NCBI GenBank assembly: GCA_037045355.1
Contig: JBAOHO010000013.1
Span: 294,864-358,863, forward strand
Direction of reading: 5' to 3'
DNA length: 64,000 bases
Source: Candidatus Nanopelagicales bacterium
GTDB lineage: Bacteria > Actinomycetota > Actinomycetes > S36-B12 > GCA-2699445
Part shown: positions 52,729-62,583 of the stretch, piece after piece
Layout: each line of letters begins with the position of its first letter
Numbering within the stretch: position 1 is the first letter of the stretch
The notes under the pieces: generated by a model
Told to the model about the DNA's origin: nothing
Database searches by the model: none
Seen by the model: the letters and a program-made list of their open reading frames with translations, nothing else
Position numbers and translations under genes: made by a program

Positions 52729-52815
52729 CGAGCAAGCGTCCCGATGGTGATCCGGGCTGGAGGTCGTCGTGCACTCCACCGAGGCGTTGCAGCGCTTGCG
52801 TGGGCCCACGAAACG

Positions 52816-52830
52816 GTGCGGGTGGAGAGA
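52816..52830 (+). repeat. Left copy of a 15-bp direct repeat (tRNA-Leu 3'-end remnant)
   Basis: GTGCGGGTGGAGAGA, identical to 61408–61422, which is the 3' end of the tRNA-Leu gene. Flanking bases also match (CCCACGAA before, TCTCAC after). Same orientation, 8592 bp apart, as expected for attachment-site duplication. Confidence 0.6.
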
Positions 52831-53027
52831 GTCTCACCTGAAATTCTGGGCTGGAGCCCATCGTCTGGGCTCTACATGCGCCCAGACTAGGGGTTCGCGG
52901 TGATGACGAGTAGCCCGGCGGCAGTAGAACTCGGGTCCTCAGCCGTCGGCAGGTCAGCACGGACCGGATTTCGGTACCTTTCGAGGGTTCACACTGTTCG
53001 TGACGGGGAGGCCGCGGTGATTCGTCA

Positions 53028-54618
53028 GTGAGCACTGTCGAGACCGGCGTGCGCAAGGAACTGCAGCGGGCCGAACTGCACAAGACCATCTGGCGGATCG
53101 CCAACGACCTGCGCGGCAGCGTCGACGGCTGGGACTTCAAGTCCTATGTGCTGGGCCTGCTGTTCTACCGGTTCATCTCCGAGAACCTCACGTGCCTACC
53201 TCAACACGGTGGAGCGCGCTGCCGGCGTCGCGGACTTCGACTACGCGCGACTGTCCGACGCCGAGGCTGAGTTCGGCCGGGTCGAGACCGACCAACGAGA
53301 AGGGCTTCTACATCCTGCCCAGCGAGCTGTTCGTCGAACGTCCGGGCTCGGGCAGCCGCCGACGAGAACCTCAACGAGACGCTTGGAGCGGGTGTTCCGC
53401 AACATCGAGGGCTCCGCGGTCGGCAGCGACAGCGAGGACGACCTGAAGGGCCTGTTCGACGACCTGGACGTCAACAGCGGCAAGCTCGGCGGCACGGTTG
53501 CCAAGCGCAACGAGAAGCTGGTCAAACTGCTCGACGCGATCGGCGACCTGGACCTCGGCGGCGAGTTCGGCGACAACACCATCGACGCGTTCGGCGATGC
53601 GTACGAGTACCTGATGCAGATGTACGCCTCCAGCGCGGGGAAGTCCGGGAGGCGAGTACTACACCCCGCAAGAGGTCAGCGAACTGCTGGCCCGCATCAC
53701 CGTGGTCGGCAAGACGGCGGTGAACAAGGTGTACGACCCGGCCTGCGGGTCCGGGTCACTGCTGCTGAAGTTCGCCAAGGTCCTGGGCAAGGACAACGTG
53801 CGGCAGGGGTTCTACGGCCAGGAGATCAACCTGACCACGTACAACCTGGCCCGCATCAACATGTTCCTGCACGACATCAACTACGAGAAGTTCGACATCG
53901 CCCACGGCGACACCCTGCTGGATCCGGCGCACTGGGACGACGAGCCGTTCGAGGCGATCGTGTCCAACCCGCCCTACTCGATCAAGTGGGAAGGCGACGC
54001 CAACCCGCTGCTGATCAACGACCCCCGCTACGCCCCCGCCGGGGTACTGGCGCCGAAGTCGAAGGCCGACCTGGCGTTCACGATGCACATGCTGTCGTGG
54101 CTGGCTGTCGACGGCACCGCGGCGATCGTCGAGTTCCCCGGCGTGCTGTACCGGGGCGGTGCGGAGGGCAAGATCCGCAAGTACCTGATCGACAACAACT
54201 ACGTCGACGCGGTCATCCAACTGCCGCCCGACCTGTTCTTCGGCACCACGATCGCGACCTGCATCATCGTGCTCAAGAAGTCCAAGGCCGACAACGCGGT
54301 GCTGTTCATCGACGCCTCGGCGCTGTTCGTTCGCCAGGGCAACAAGAACAAGCTCAGCGGACGAGCAGCAGGCCCAGATCCTGGACCTGTTCACGCAGCG
54401 CGCCGACGTGCCCCACGTCGCGGCGCTGATCCCGAACGACGACGCTGGCGGAGAACGGCTACAACCTGTCGGTCAGTTCCTACGTCGAGGCCGAGGACAC
54501 CACCGAGGCCGTCGACATCGTCGCCCTGAACGCCGAGATCGCCGAGATCGTGGCCCGCCAGCAGGTGCTACGTGAGCAGATCGACGCCATCGTGGCCGAC
54601 CTCGAGGGCGCGTCGTGA
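53028..54618 (+). CDS. hsdM: Type I restriction-modification DNA methyltransferase HsdM, with 7 extra bases
   Basis: About 527 aa after repair. HsdM_N (WRIANDLRGSVDGWDF), SAM motif VYDPACGSGSLLL, catalytic IVSNPPYSIKW, and the C-terminal coiled tail that contacts HsdS. N6-adenine methyltransferase working with HsdS and HsdR. Extra bases at about 53193, 53290, 53336, 53385, 53650, 54359 and 54447, each fitting between codons. GTG start; the end overlaps hsdS (GTGA). Confidence 0.9.
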
Positions 54619-55887
54619 GCGAGGTCGAGAGGTTGCTGGCTGAGCAGTGTCCCAAGGGTGTGCCAGTTCCGAAGCCTTGGTCGACATCGGACGAAGTGAC
54701 TTCGAGCAAGGGCATGCAGCCGACTTCTGCGACCGGAACGATCGCTGCGCGGATCCCTAGGGGCAGTTCCCCTACTACGGCGCAAACTGGGATACCAACG
54801 ACCGGGTCGACGGGTATGCCATTCGACTGGTGACTTGCGTACTTGGTCGACGATGGACCGGCGAGCGTCCTCGACCAAGGGCGGTCGGCCTGTGGTCGAC
54901 TGGGCAAGCGTGGCAGATCTGGGTGAACAACCACGACCATGTGCTGCAGGTCGAAGCGGTCAGATCGAATCTCAGGTTTCTCTCACCACTACGCTGCAGA
55001 CAGTGAGTATCCGAAGTCTCTTCGTCGCACAGCAAGACGGGAGCACGCGGCCTCATAGTTGAAGTCAACGGAACCTGCAGACCTGACCGCGGTGCGCTAG
55101 CACCGCCCCTGGCGGTGCAGCGGGAGATCGTGGCGATCCTTGACACGGATGGAGAGACTGGAAGCGGAACTGGAAGCGGAACTGGAAGCGGAACTGGAGG
55201 CTCGTCGCCGCCAATACGCCTACTACCGCGACGCCCTGCTGACGTTCGACGAAGCGGGGGGGGTCCGGTGGGTTCCGATGGGTGAGCTCGGCACGTTCCT
55301 CCGGGGGCATAGCGCTTCACCAAGGCCGACTATCTCGGACGACGGTATCCCGTGCATTCACTACGGTGAGATCTACACGTCACTACGAGACTTCGGGATC
55401 GAGACGTGCAGTCGCACCTTCGAGTTGATGCTCGGTCACGACCTGCAGCGTTCGCCGAGCCGGGAGATGTTGTCGTAGTTGACGTGGGTCGAGACCCCCG
55501 AAGACGTGGGCAAGGCAGTGGCCTGGCTTGGACGATGAGCCCGTGAGCCGATTCACGACCACAGCTACTGCCTATCGCAGTCGAACTGGACGACTGCGTT
55601 CACTCTCGTCACAGTGATGCAGACGCTCCTGGTTCACGACGCCAAAAGACTGAAGTACGTGTGCCCGAACCGAAGGTCAACACCCTCCTGATTGACGGGC
55701 TTCGCCGAATTCCGTGTTCCGGTCCCACCTCGCGAGGAGCAGCAGCGCATCGTCGCGATCACTCGACTCCTTTGACGCCCTCGTGAACGACCTGTCATCC
55801 GGCCTCCCCGCCGAGATCGCCGCGCGCCGGAAGCAGTACGAGTACTACCGGGACCGACTGCTGACGTTCGAGGAGTTGGCCGCGTGA
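54615..55887 (+). CDS. hsdS: Type I specificity subunit HsdS, with multiple extra bases
   Basis: The N-terminus (LLAEQCPKGV), a first target-recognition-domain half (GQFPYYGANWDTNDRVDGYA, YLVDDG, WVNNHDHVLQV), a central conserved region with LEAE repeats and RRRQYAYYRDALLTFDEA, a second half (DGIPCIHYGEIYT), and RRKQYEYYRDRLLTFEEL at the end. At least five frame changes; the first two fit GTG-c-CAG and GGT-c-GAC near 54662 and 54677. It determines the recognition sequence. The second domain is the most damaged. Confidence 0.8.
55158..55193 (+). repeat. 12-bp in-frame repeat in the HsdS central region
   Basis: CTGGAAGCGGAA three times, then a partial copy; encodes LEAE repeats. Equivalent to the TAEL repeats of EcoR124-type HsdS, whose number sets the spacer length of the recognition sequence. 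Confidence 0.85.
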
Positions 55888-56782
55888 ACGGCAAGCACAT
55901 CGAGCTGTTCCTGGTCGAGGGAGTACCGGGCGGCTTGACGACCGCGGAGATCGCCGGCTGGACCGGGCATGTGCTGTCCGGGCCGCGCTCCGACCTCAAA
56001 GACCTGCTGGACCGCGACGAAGCCAAGCGCAACGGCACCTACCTGCTCCTGGGAGCCGACGACACTGCGATCGAGGGCATGCGCTGCTACATCGGCAAGA
56101 CGCGAGGCATTCACGCAACCGCTTCCAGGACCACGAGCGGCGACGGGACTTCTGGGATCGTGCGGTGCTGATCACGTGCAAGGACGACTCATTCAACGAG
56201 GGGCACTGGGGCTACCTGGAGGCCCGGCTCGTCGAACTGGCCAGGGAAGCGCAGCGGGTCACGCTCGACAATGATCAGACCCCGGTGGCGCGGAAACTGT
56301 CCGAGGCGCAACGCTCGGACATGGAGGCGTTCCTCGCGCAGTTGCAGATCATCCTGCCGGTGTTGGGTATCAACGCCATCCGGGGTCGGCACCTGACGCC
56401 CACCGTGGCGATTGCGACGGACGAGTCCCCGGTGTTCACGCTGACCGAATCACGGCGCGGGGTGCAGGCACAGGCCCAGGTGATCGGTGCCGAGTTCGTG
56501 ATGCTGGCCGGCTCCCGGGTAGTGCCGAAGTGGACGGCGACCGGCCAGTCCGCCAGCACCCGCCGCGCCTATGCCGGGTACCGCGAGCACCACGAGCGCC
56601 TGATCGCGGACGGCTCGATCGTGGTGGACAGGGATGTCGGCATCGTCCAGCGCGACATCGTGTTTACGTCACCGTCCCGCGCGGGGGCCATCGCAACGGG
56701 CCACTCGTGCAACGGCCGTGATCGCTGGGTGTGGGAGCAGGGGACCTACGCCGACTGGGAGCAGCGAGGGCTCCCTAGTTGA
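55884..56782 (+). CDS. GIY-YIG nuclease family protein with DUF4357, two extra bases
   Basis: About 298 aa after repair. N-terminal GIY-YIG-like domain (GTYLLLGADD, RCYIGKTEAFTQRF after repair, RRRDFWDRAVLIT), middle helix DMEAFLAQLQIILPVLG, C-terminal DUF4357 (SIVVDRDVGIVQRDIVFTSP, NGRDRWVWEQGTY). Often found inside type I systems with unknown role, possibly restricting DNA or as an accessory. GTG start overlaps hsdS (GTGA). Extra bases near 56103 and 56119. Confidence 0.75.
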
Positions 56783-56835
56783 GAGAGAGTGACGCCGCAG
56801 GACCGGCACTGCCGTGTCGACTCGGTCATCGCTCC

Positions 56836-56867
56836 ATGTGTAGCATCATGTGTGAACGAATGTGTGA
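56836..56867 (+). promoter_or_regulatory. Triple 12-bp-spaced direct repeat over a promoter, probable vapBC operator
   Basis: ATGTGTAG, ATGTGTGA and ATGTGTGA start at 56836, 56848 and 56860. A TAGCAT -10-like box (56841–56846) lies inside. Such repeated sites upstream of antitoxin genes are typical autoregulatory operators. Confidence 0.5.
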
Positions 56868-56901
56868 TCAACCCGGCTCACGAGGACGACGGGAGCGTCT
56901 G

Positions 56902-57117
56902 ATGGCGACGAATCTGGCGATTGACCCGGCCCTGTTGGACCACGCCTTGGCCGTTGGGGGTCTGGCCACGAAGAAGGAGACGGTCACCGCCGCGCTGCAG
57001 GAGTTCATCGCACGACGGGAACAGAGTCGCTTGCGGGACCTGTTCGGCACCCTGCAGTGGGATCCCGACTTCGACTACAAGGCGGACCGCTCCCGCTCCT
57101 CAGCCGAGATCGGCTGA
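56902..57117 (+). CDS. vapB: VapB-type antitoxin
   Basis: 71 aa. N-terminal ribbon-helix-helix-like segment MATNLAIDPALLDHALAVGG, KKETVTAALQEFIARREQ, and acidic C-terminal tail WDPDFDYKADRSR that should block VapC. GGGAG site before ATG at 56902. 4 bp before vapC. Confidence 0.85.
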   Translation: MATNLAIDPALLDHALAVGGLATKKETVTAALQEFIARREQSRLRDLFGTLQWDPDFDYKADRSRSSAEIG

Positions 57118-57121
57118 GGCA

Positions 57122-57526
57122 GTGGCGCTGCTCGTCGACACCAGCGTGTGGTCGCTGGCCTTTCGGCGCGACGCCCCGCCGATGATTCCCCAGGTCCAGG
57201 CCCTGGCTCGCGCGCTCGCGGGAGCGGACGACGTCGTCACCGCGGGAGTCGTCGTGCTGGAGTTGCTGCGCGGCTTCCTGCCCACACGCGTGGAAGCGAA
57301 TCTGACCGAGCGGTTTGCCGTCATGCAGTTGGTCGAACCGACCCGCGACGACTACCTGGCCGCGGCGGGGCTGGCCAACGCCTGCGCTCGGGCCGGAGTC
57401 CAGCTGGGAACGATCGATGCCCTCATCGCGCAGTTGGCCATCGCCCACGACCTGACCCTGTTGACCACTGACCGCGACTTCGACCACGCCGCCGAGCACA
57501 TCCCACTTCGGGTGTGGCAACCATGA
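57122..57526 (+). CDS. vapC: VapC-type PIN-domain toxin
   Basis: 134 aa. All four acidic residues of the PIN active site are present: VDTSVW, VVLELLRG, TIDALIAQLA and TTDRDFDH. RNase toxin neutralised by the adjacent VapB. GTG start; its stop overlaps the hsdR ATG (ATGA), so toxin and restriction subunit are translated in tandem. Confidence 0.9.
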   Translation: MALLVDTSVWSLAFRRDAPPMIPQVQALARALAGADDVVTAGVVVLELLRGFLPTRVEANLTERFAVMQLVEPTRDDYLAAAGLANACARAGVQLGTIDALIAQLAIAHDLTLLTTDRDFDHAAEHIPLRVWQP

Positions 57527-60500
57527 CCGATCGCTACGAGATCGTCGCCGCCTCCGCGCAGAGCACGGTGGTGGCGGAGTTCGAACCCGATCCGTCCCGA
57601 ACTTCGGCGTACCAGTCCGAAGCGGACTTGGAACGGGCTCTGATCAAGCAGTTGCAGGGTCAGGCCTACGAGTACCTGCCGATCGCCGACGAGGCCGCGC
57701 TGATCGCGAACCTGCGCACCCAACTGGAACGCCTGAACGCGGTGACCTTCACCGACGGTGAGTGGCAGCGGTTCTACGCGACGTCGATTGCAGGTGCGAA
57801 TGAGGGCATCGTCGACAAGACGGTGCGCATCCAGGAGGACCACGTCCAGGTGCTGCGCCGTGACGACGGCACCAGCAAGAACATCCACTTGATCGACAAG
57901 CAGAACATCCACAACAACCGGCTGCAGGTCATCAACCAGTACGAGGTCGAGCAGGACACCGGCAACGGGGACGGGGCTCGGCACCCCAACCGGTATGACG
58001 TGACGATCCTGGTCAACGGCCTGCCGCTGGTGCATGTGGAACTGAAGCGCCGGGGGGTGGATCTGCGTGAGGCGTTCCACCAGATCGACCGCTACCAGCG
58101 GGACAGTTTCTGGGCTGGATCCGGCCTGTTCGAGTACGTGCAACTGTTCGTGATCAGCAACGGGACGCTGACGAAGTACTACTCCAACACGACCCGCCGC
58201 CAGCACCTGGACACCAGGACCGGCGGGCGCCGTGCCCGCAAGACGTCGCACTCGTTCGAGTTCACGTCGTGGTGGGCCGATGCGACCAACGCCCCGATCC
58301 AGGACCTGACCGGGTTCACCAAGACGTTCCTGGCCCCGCACACGCTGCTGAACGTGCTCACCCGATACTGCGTGCTCACTGCCGAGCGGGTGCTGCTGGT
58401 GATGCGGCCGTATCAGATCGTGGCGACCGAGCGGATTCTGAACAAGATCGACATCGCCACCAACAGCAAGACCCTCGGCACCGTGGCGGCCGGTGGGTTC
58501 GTGTGGCATACGACCGGGTCGGGCAAGACGCTGACGTCGTTCAAGTCCGCGCAACTGGCCTCGCGGGTGCCGGGTGTGGACAAGGTCCTGTTCGTGGTGG
58601 ACCGCAAGGATCTGGACTACCAGACCATGCGCGAATACGACCGGTTCGAAAAGGGGGCCGCGAACTCCAACACCTCTACCGCTGTGTTGAAGCGGCAGTT
58701 GGAAGACCCGAACGCGCGGATCATCATCACCACGATCCAGAAACTCGCGACGTTCATCACCGCAAACGCCGGCCACGAGATCTACAGCGGGCATGTCGTG
58801 ATCATCTTCGACGAGTGCCATCGGTCCCAGTTCGGCGACATGCACACCGCCATCACCAAGGCGTTCATGCGGTACAACCTGTTCGGGTTCACCGGGACTC
58901 CGATCTTCACCACCAACGCCGCGACGAGCGGTAATCCGAAGTTGCGCACCACTGCCCAGGCGTTCGGCTGCTACTGGCATGGCGACCCGATCAACTGCCC
59001 GCCGACGCCGCACCAGATGGCGATCCACACCTACACGATCGTGGATGCCATCAACGACAAGAACGTCCTGCCGTTCCGCATCGACTACGTCAACACGATC
59101 AAGGTGCCCGAGGCGCTGCCGGGGGCCGATCGGCAGGTGGCGGCCATCGACACCGAGCGGGCCCTGCTGGACCCGCAACGCCTGCGGCAGGTCGTCGCGT
59201 ACACGCATGCGCACTTCGACGCCGAAGACCAAACGGGCCCAGCACTACTCGCTGGACGGCAAACGGGTCCACGGCTTCAACGCCCTGTTCGCCACGGCAT
59301 CGATTGATGCCGCCAAGCGCTACTACGCCGAGTTCAAAACCCAGCAGGCAACAGCGCACGCCCGACGAGCGCCTGAAGATCGCGATCATCTACTCCTACG
59401 CCCCCAACGAGGACGTCGGCGACGACTACCTCGACGAGGAAGGCTTCGACACGGGCGCGTTGGATCAGTCGTCGCGGGACTTCCTGGAGTCGGCGATCGG
59501 CGACTACAACGCCATGTTCGCCACCAACTTCGACACCTCGGGCGAGAAGTTCGGCAACTACTACAAGGACCTGTCGCTGCGGTTGAAGAACCGAGAACTG
59601 GACCTGGTGATCGTGGTCAACATGTTCTTGACCGGCTTCGACGCCACCACGCTGAACACGCTGTTCGTCGACAAGCGGCTGGTGAATCACGGCCTGATCC
59701 AGGCCTACTCGCGCACCAACCGGATCCTGAATTCGGTCAAGACCTACGGCAACATCGTGTCGTTCCGAGACCTCGAACAAGAGACGAACGACGCCATCGC
59801 CCTGTTCGGCAACCGCGAGGCCCGCGGCATCGTGCTGCTCAAGCCCTACGCCGAGTACTACGACGAGTACACCGACCTGGTGGCCCAACTGCGAGACCGC
59901 TTCCCACTCGGGGAGCGGATCGAGGGCGAGGCCGCGCAGAAGGAGTTCATCGGGCTGTTCGGCGCCATCCTGCGGCTGCAGAACATCCTGACGGCCTTCG
60001 ACGAGTTCGCCGGGCATGACCCGTTGGGTGACCGTGACGCCCAGGACTATCGCAGCGTCTACCTGGACCTGTACGCCGAGATCCGCGGCCGCAGCGATGG
60101 CGACAAGGAATCGATTAACGACGACATCGTGTTCGAGATCGAACTCATCAAGCAGGTGGAGATCACCGTCGACTACATCCTGCTGCTCGTCGACCAGTGG
60201 CGCCAGGCGCACGGCGACGGTGACGACAAGGAGATCAAGGCCGAGACGATCACCCGCGCCATCGATGCCAGCCCCACGTTGCGCAACAAGAAGGATCTGA
60301 TCCTGGCGTTCGTGGACCAGGTCTCGATCACCGGCGACCTCGACGACCAATGGCGGGCATTCGTCGCAGGCCGTCGCCACGCGGAACTGCAGGACCTCAT
60401 CGACGCGGAGGGGTTGCGTCCTGACGAGACGCGCATATTCGTCGATCGGGCGTTCCGTGACGGTGCGGTCCCGACCTCTGGCACCGCCATCACAGCGATC

Positions 60501-60611
60501 CTGCCGCCCGTCAGTCGGTTCACTCCGGCCGGAGATCACAGCACCAAGAAGCAGCGGGTGATCGCTGCGCTGCTGGCATTCTTCGACCGCTTCGCCTCCC
60601 TGGGCTCCTAG
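57523..60611 (+). CDS. hsdR: Type I restriction endonuclease subunit HsdR, with 2 extra bases
   Basis: About 1028 aa after repair. Nuclease PD-ExK site NRYDVTILVNG and VHVELKRRG, Walker A HTTGSGKTLTS, DEAD-like IFDECHRSQFGD, and motif VI region LIQAYSRTNRILN. Translocates and cuts DNA. Extra bases at about 59224 (GCC-g-AAG) and 59357 (GCG-c-ACG); otherwise intact to TAG at 60611. Confidence 0.9.
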
Positions 60612-61408
60612 CCTCGCTCCCGCCCCCCGCGCTGGGCTGAAGGCCTGCAGTAGCCACGTCCGGGCGGTCTTCCTCGGCCGGATGAGCCTGGATGACCTCC
60701 ACCGCGTGGGAAGAGCGAGATCGAAGGGAATTTGGGTAACTGATGGTTTATCAGTCCTCGCTGTTGAGGCGAATCGTTAGGACGAGTTGAAAGGGCCGAA
60801 ATCGGCCCCTGAGAAGTCCTGACGAAAGGAACCCCACACATGAGACGGGGCATCGAAGACGCCGCCGGAGTGCGGACGTGGAAAGCAGTAACGCAACTGG
60901 CGCGGTCGAGAGTGTCCCCACCCTCGGCGCTGCCACCGGTGCCGCCTTGCGGACATCGGGGGTAACCCCGGTGGTCGCGGTTGGGTGGCGCGGCCACGGT
61001 CTTGCTGCCGATATGACCGGCAACACGATCACGGACCTGCGGTCCGGAAGGGAAGACGATGTTCGACAGTGAGTTGGTGGCGACGAGCCGCACGACGCAC
61101 ACGCAGGTGATGGCGGCCACGGGAGTCGTAGGTGGACTGCGCGCGGGAGGCTTCGAACGACCAGGTCAGGCGGGCGCAGCCCGGGCCAAGTGCAGACCAC
61201 CGCGGCTGGCACATTGTGGCTGGTCGCGGGAAGTAGACGCGACCGCCGGTATCCAGACGCAGGATCGTGATCGTCAAGTCCGGCGGTGACAGGCAGGCAT
61301 CGTCGGATGCGCTATCGGTCTTCGGTTCCGGCAACTGGGGGGCGGGCCTATTGAAACGGTGCCAACGGGCACCGTGAGGCATGGTTTGGGCTCCAGCCCA
61401 CGAACCCG
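60612..61408. other. 797-bp region without a supported gene, with several hairpins
   Basis: Hairpins: ACTGAT-5 nt-ATCAGT near 60738, GGGCCG-AAAT-CGGCCC at 60793–60808, CGGTGC-6 nt-GCACCG at 61357–61374 and GGGCT-CC-AGCCC near 61389. Short frames exist (ATG at 60841 after GAAAGGA, 41 codons) but no homology is seen. It may be the degraded right end of the island, and the last two hairpins may terminate tRNA-Leu. Confidence 0.5.
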
Positions 61409-61422
61409 TGCGGGTGGAGAGA
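61408..61422 (+). repeat. Right copy of the 15-bp direct repeat, within tRNA-Leu
   Basis: GTGCGGGTGGAGAGA, the same as 52816–52830; here it covers the 3' end of the tRNA-Leu gene. Confidence 0.6.
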
Positions 61423-61490
61423 CTTGAACTCTCACGTCCGAGGACACAGGAACCTAAATCCTGCGCGTCTGCCAGTTCCGCCACACCCGC
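61409..61490 (-). tRNA. tRNA-Leu (anticodon UAG)
   Basis: Acceptor arms GCGGGTG and CACCCGC pair fully, discriminator A. Anticodon loop ATTTAGGT within GCAGGATTTAGGTTCCTG. T arm GAGAGTTCAAGTCTCTC. A long variable arm as in class II tRNAs. CCA not encoded. Confidence 0.95.
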
Positions 61491-61559
61491 GTGACAGCAA
61501 GCCTATCGGCGCCAACGGCGGCACTGGAGGCCCCCGCATCCGTAGGGTGGGGGTTGGCG

Positions 61560-61892
61560 GTGAACGTGAACAACAACTCGATTGGCGCCCTGGTCATGGG
61601 TCTGACGTTTCTTGCGGGCGCAGCTCTGGCCGTACTGGCGGTTTCGCTCAGTGATCCGCCGCAGATGGCGCTGAACGATCCCTTCGAGAGCGTCACCTCG
61701 CAGCAGCGTCGGCAGATGCTCGCCGAGGCCTGGGATTCGCTGGATCAAGCAGGCAAGGAGCAGACCTGTCGGCGATACGAAAGCCAGACCATCGCCACAG
61801 TGTTGGATCTCAGCGGTGAGACCAAAGTGAACTTCGACTACCTGATCCGGTTTATGGACCAGCGGTGCCGGTCGTTGGGCACTGAACCCTGA
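61560..61892 (+). CDS. Small single-span membrane protein
   Basis: 110 aa. One hydrophobic segment (GALVMGLTFLAGAALAVLAV), then a polar region with two Cys (QTCRRYE, QRCRSLG). No family recognised. GTG at 61560 chosen; a TAGGGT box lies 5 nt before an in-frame TTG at 61554, which could be a leaderless start. Confidence 0.55.
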   Translation: MNVNNNSIGALVMGLTFLAGAALAVLAVSLSDPPQMALNDPFESVTSQQRRQMLAEAWDSLDQAGKEQTCRRYESQTIATVLDLSGETKVNFDYLIRFMDQRCRSLGTEP

Positions 61893-61962
61893 CGCATCCG
61901 AGCGACGGGTGACTGACTTGGCAGGCCCCCAGCACGCAGCACGCGGCTCCCACCACGCGGCA

Positions 61963-62430
61963 TCAAAGACCCAGTAGCCCCCGAAGTTTCGCGACGTGAC
62001 CCTTGGCTCGCACGTTGTACAGCGCGTGCTCGATCGTGCCGTCCGGTCCGATGACGAATGTGGACCGGATGACCCCGGTCACTGTCTTTCCGTACATCTT
62101 CTTCTCTCCGAAGGCCCCGTAGCTGGTCAGCACGGACTTGTCCGGATCCGACACCAAGGTGAAGGTCAGGCCGTCCTTGGCCCGGAACTTCGCCAACTTT
62201 TCCGGTGAGTCCGGGGAGATGCCGATGACCTCGACGCCGGCGGCCTTCAGCGCGCTAAGTGAGTCCCGGAAATCACAGGCTTGGGTGGTGCACCCGGGAG
62301 TCATGGCGGCGGGATAGGCGTAGAGGACGACGGTCTTCCCCGCGTAATCGGACAGCGACACAGTCGCTCCTGTGTCGTCGGTCAAGCTGAATGCCGGAGC
62401 CTTGTCGCCCACGTCGAGTCTCGTGCTCAT
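61963..62430 (-). CDS. bcp: Thiol peroxidase of the Bcp/PrxQ type
   Basis: 155 aa. Peroxidatic Cys in MTPGCTTQACDF with resolving Cys five residues later; KTVVLYAYPA and GVEVIGISPDSPEKLAKF. Reduces organic peroxides with thioredoxin. AGGAGGCG before ATG at 62430. Confidence 0.95.
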   Translation of the reverse strand: MSTRLDVGDKAPAFSLTDDTGATVSLSDYAGKTVVLYAYPAAMTPGCTTQACDFRDSLSALKAAGVEVIGISPDSPEKLAKFRAKDGLTFTLVSDPDKSVLTSYGAFGEKKMYGKTVTGVIRSTFVIGPDGTIEHALYNVRAKGHVAKLRGLLGL

Positions 62431-62442
62431 GTCGCCTCCTGG

Positions 62443-62475
62443 AGTCGGCCGAAAGTCGGCCGAGAGTCGGCCAAA
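62443..62475. repeat. 11-bp tandem repeat upstream of bcp
   Basis: AGTCGGCCGAA/G/A, three copies, directly before the bcp ribosome binding site. Confidence 0.8.
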
Positions 62476-62516
62476 AGTCAGCGTAGGTGTCCGCAGCGGC
62501 CCGCGCATCGCGGTGG

Positions 62517-62543
62517 TACGTTATTGCAAACAGTTCGCAATAA
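62517..62543 (+). promoter_or_regulatory. Nur-like operator and -10 box upstream of cbiM
   Basis: TTGCAA-N5-TCGCAA at 62524–62540, one mismatch from the Streptomyces Nur (nickel uptake regulator) consensus TTGCAA-N5-TTGCAA; flanking bases extend the dyad to TTATTGC...GCAATAA. A TACGTT box (62517–62522) overlaps its edge, so binding would block transcription. Confidence 0.6.
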
Positions 62544-62583
62544 GGCCAGCGGCTCGTAGACCAGGTCGGCGTGGAAGGCAAGC

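Larger units (their letters stand above)
52542..53027. other. 486-bp junction region before the restriction-modification genes
   Basis: Contains an IS3 OrfA-like fragment (52633–52728), the left direct repeat (52816–52830) and a hairpin GGGCTGGAGCCC near 52848. No intact gene. Confidence 0.55.
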
